A DNA stretch of 5,970 nucleotides. Source: Candidatus Moraniibacteriota bacterium. GTDB lineage: Bacteria; Patescibacteriota; Minisyncoccia; Moranbacterales; UBA9337. Of this stretch, positions 5,386 to 5,970 are shown one piece after another. The position numbers were made by a program, and so were the translations under genes. Position 1 is the first letter of the stretch. Each line of letters starts with the position of its first letter. Location of the stretch: the NCBI GenBank assembly GCA_003510795.1, contig DOKP01000081.1:11129-17098 (forward strand). Reading direction: 5' to 3'. The notes under the pieces were generated by a model. That model made no database searches. It saw only the letters and a list, made by a program, of their open reading frames with translations, and was not told the origin of the DNA.

Positions 5386-5404
5386 CCAAAAAATTCTTTT
5401 TTGG
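5386..5404 (-). other. Perfect 8-bp hairpin between rpmF and nusB
   Basis: CCAAAAAA (5386-5393) and TTTTTTGG (5397-5404) pair around a 3-base loop. On the minus strand the hairpin ends 11 bases ahead of the nusB ATG and is not followed by a T-run, so it is unlikely to be a strong terminator. It could act as a processing or stability element between two genes made in different amounts. Confidence 0.45.
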
Positions 5405-5413
5405 AAAAGTTAT

Positions 5414-5629
5414 TTATTTTTTATTTTTAGCTACTTTCTTGGTTATCTTTACAACTTCTCTTCCTTTATAAAAACCGCATTTTGGACAAGCGCGATGAGG
5501 CATAATTTTTTCTTCGCAATTACTACATTTAGCACCTTGAACTTTCACTATGCTTTTTAATTTAATAACTTGGCCGGCGCGTCTTCTTCCTTTTCTGGCG
5601 GTATTGTGTCGTTGTTTTGGTACTGGCAT
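5414..5629 (-). CDS. rpmF: 50S ribosomal protein L32 (bL32), zinc-binding form
   Basis: Small basic large-subunit protein of 71 residues. It starts with the family hallmark MPVPKQRHNTARKGRRRAG, the arginine-rich tail that enters rRNA. A zinc ribbon of two CxxC pairs follows (C35/C38 in CSNC and C48/C51 in CPKC), so this is the C+ form and not the cysteine-free paralogue found in some bacteria. GFYKGREVV after the second pair and a lysine-rich end complete it. Length is slightly above the usual 55-60 because of the lysine-rich tail. ATG start with no Shine-Dalgarno. It is the first gene of the minus-strand cluster and is followed by nusB after 39 bp; in many bacteria rpmF instead sits with plsX and fab genes. 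Confidence 0.96.
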   Translation of the reverse strand: MPVPKQRHNTARKGRRRAGQVIKLKSIVKVQGAKCSNCEEKIMPHRACPKCGFYKGREVVKITKKVAKNKK

Positions 5630-5656
5630 ATATTTGAATAACTATATTTCTATATC

Positions 5657-5685
5657 GCTATAATGATTAAACTTTTACTGTTTAA
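5657..5685 (-). promoter_or_regulatory. Candidate rpmF promoter, proximal
   Basis: On the minus strand: TTAAAC (complement of 5680-5685), 17-bp spacer, TATAGC (complement of 5657-5662), giving a start about 20 bases before the rpmF ATG. Both boxes match the sigma-70 consensus only moderately. It overlaps the inverted repeat at 5661-5696. Confidence 0.35.
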
Positions 5686-5696
5686 ATTTATCATTA
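5661..5696. repeat. Inverted repeat in the rpmF upstream region
   Basis: TAATGATTAAAC (5661-5672) pairs with the outer and inner parts of GTTTAAATTTATCATTA (5680-5696), leaving a 5-base bulge and a 7-base loop. It overlaps both candidate rpmF promoters. It could be an operator or, if transcribed, a leader hairpin; all pairs but three are A-T. Confidence 0.5.
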
Positions 5697-5713
5697 CTTT
5701 GGGATTTTGGCAA
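5685..5713 (-). promoter_or_regulatory. Candidate rpmF promoter, distal
   Basis: On the minus strand: TTGCCA (complement of 5708-5713), exactly 17 bp, then TAAATT (complement of 5685-5690). The -35 matches consensus at five of six positions, the -10 at four. The start would fall near 5678, about 50 bases before the rpmF ATG, leaving a leader with room for folding. Confidence 0.4.
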
Positions 5714-5722
5714 GAGGAGCGT

Positions 5723-5786
5723 CATGTTAGCACGTTAGCATATTAACATATTAGCAAATTAGCATAAAAACATTAAAGCATATAAG
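5723..5786. repeat. Degenerate 8-bp tandem array, eight units
   Basis: The units read CATGTTAG, CACGTTAG, CATATTAA, CATATTAG, CAAATTAG, CATAAAAA, CATTAAAG, CATATAAG, so the consensus is CATATTAG with strict 8-bp spacing and CA opening every unit. There is no open frame, and the unit is not a multiple of three. CRISPR is excluded because there are no spacers. Confidence 0.85.
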
Positions 5787-5803
5787 CAGAAAACGAAATC
5801 ATC

Positions 5804-5873
5804 AGTCAAAAGTCATCGAGTCATCGAAAAACGATTTTTAATAGGATGACTGATGACCTAATGACTTTTGACT
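5804..5873. repeat. Inverted repeat, 22-bp arms, made of GTCATC units
   Basis: The left arm (5804-5825, beginning AGTCAAAAGTCAT) and the reverse complement of the right arm (5852-5873) match at 19 of 22 positions, the first 13 in a row; 26 bases separate them. The left arm holds two exact tandem copies of GTCATCGA; the right side has GATGACT and GATGACCT in series. With no T-run following either arm, it does not look like a terminator. Confidence 0.8.
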
Positions 5874-5882
5874 AATAAATTC

Positions 5883-5909
5883 ACTTTATAAACTTTAAGA
5901 ACTTTACAA
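5883..5909. repeat. 9-bp tandem repeat, three units
   Basis: ACTTTATAA (5883-5891), ACTTTAAGA (5892-5900) and ACTTTACAA (5901-5909) follow each other directly; a fourth, CTTCTTGTA, is only loosely similar. The first five bases plus the sixth A are constant. Confidence 0.75.
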
Positions 5910-5923
5910 CTTCTTGTATCTAT

Positions 5924-5953
5924 TTGCTTTTCGGCAGTCATATACTGTATAAT
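5924..5953 (+). promoter_or_regulatory. Divergent plus-strand promoter
   Basis: A perfect -10 TATAAT (5948-5953) lies 18 bp after TTGCTT (5924-5929). The predicted start near 5960 directly precedes AAGGAG, giving a short leader for the gene beyond the right edge. A small dyad, CAGT-CATAT-ACTG (5935-5947), fills most of the spacer and could bind a regulator. Confidence 0.6.
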
Positions 5954-5960
5954 TAAGTGT

Positions 5961-5966
5961 AAGGAG
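5961..5966 (+). promoter_or_regulatory. Shine-Dalgarno site of a gene beyond the right edge
   Basis: AAGGAG is a near-perfect ribosome-binding site, followed by TTTA at the window end. A start codon is expected within a few bases outside. It contrasts with the six minus-strand genes, none of which has a clear Shine-Dalgarno. Confidence 0.55.
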
Positions 5967-5970
5967 TTTA

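Larger units (their letters stand above)
5630..5970. other. Divergent intergenic region, 341 bp, no gene seen
   Basis: It separates rpmF from a gene that should begin to the right of the window on the plus strand. It holds candidate promoters for rpmF, three distinct short-period repeat blocks, and a plus-strand promoter with a ribosome-binding site. No RNA gene or convincing ORF was found on either strand. Confidence 0.8.

Noticed and set aside
5354..5560. 68-codon plus-strand ORF across nusB start and rpmF
   Set aside because: Antisense to the zinc-ribbon codons of bL32 and very rich in Phe and Tyr; no family features.
323..5629. Alternative genetic code with UGA as glycine (Gracilibacteria/SR1)
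   Set aside because: No gene needs in-frame TGA to be complete; the lack of TGA stops in six genes is too small a sample to mean anything.
5723..5909. CRISPR array
   Set aside because: Units of 8-9 bp abut directly without unique spacers, and no cas gene is present.
5935..5953. SOS (LexA) box at the divergent promoter
   Set aside because: CAGT-CATAT-ACTG has inverted polarity relative to the CTG-N10-CAG box and does not match the CGAAC-type box.

Overview
The window is AT-rich bacterial chromosome. It carries six genes, all on the minus strand, in the order (reading that strand) rpmF (bL32), nusB, rnc (RNase III), a NYN-domain nuclease, smc, and a stand-alone receiver protein. Compact genes, mostly absent Shine-Dalgarno motifs, a shortened SMC, and a receiver ending in a GANDYLVKAD-type segment all suggest a Patescibacteria/CPR genome, probably parcubacterial. 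This placement rests on recalled family resemblance; there is no marker gene that settles it. All stops are TAA or TAG, and the standard bacterial code reads every frame cleanly.

Layout. Positions 1-322 contain no gene: they hold two dispersed-repeat copies (about 1-43 and 107-224) and a strong intrinsic terminator (271-310) that closes the minus-strand unit. The receiver gene (323-694) follows, then a 101-bp imperfect inverted repeat (704-804) that ends 9 bp from its start codon. smc (880-3216) encodes an intact ABC ATPase head on a short coiled coil with no hinge domain. The 213-bp gap between smc and the NYN gene holds a 13-bp tandem duplication, a consensus plus-strand promoter, and a hairpin flanked by T-runs on both sides at the NYN stop codon. 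The NYN gene (3430-4029), rnc (4074-4763), nusB (4859-5374) and rpmF (5414-5629) are closely spaced and probably share transcripts, with a long hairpin just ahead of rnc. Positions 5630-5970 are non-coding: rpmF promoter candidates, then three short-period repeat blocks (8 bp, 7-8 bp palindromic, 9 bp), then a divergent plus-strand promoter and an AAGGAG site for a gene that begins just past the edge.

Function. rpmF, nusB and rnc form a ribosome-biogenesis group: a large-subunit protein, the antitermination factor used on rRNA operons, and the nuclease that cuts rRNA precursors. The NYN protein fits this theme as a likely RNase. smc serves chromosome organisation and the receiver signal transduction; they look like downstream additions, possibly separately transcribed. 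The main points for follow-up are the hinge-less SMC, the hairpin ahead of rnc, the possible short plus-strand RNA at the NYN 3' end, and the palindromic 8-9 bp-period intergenic elements.
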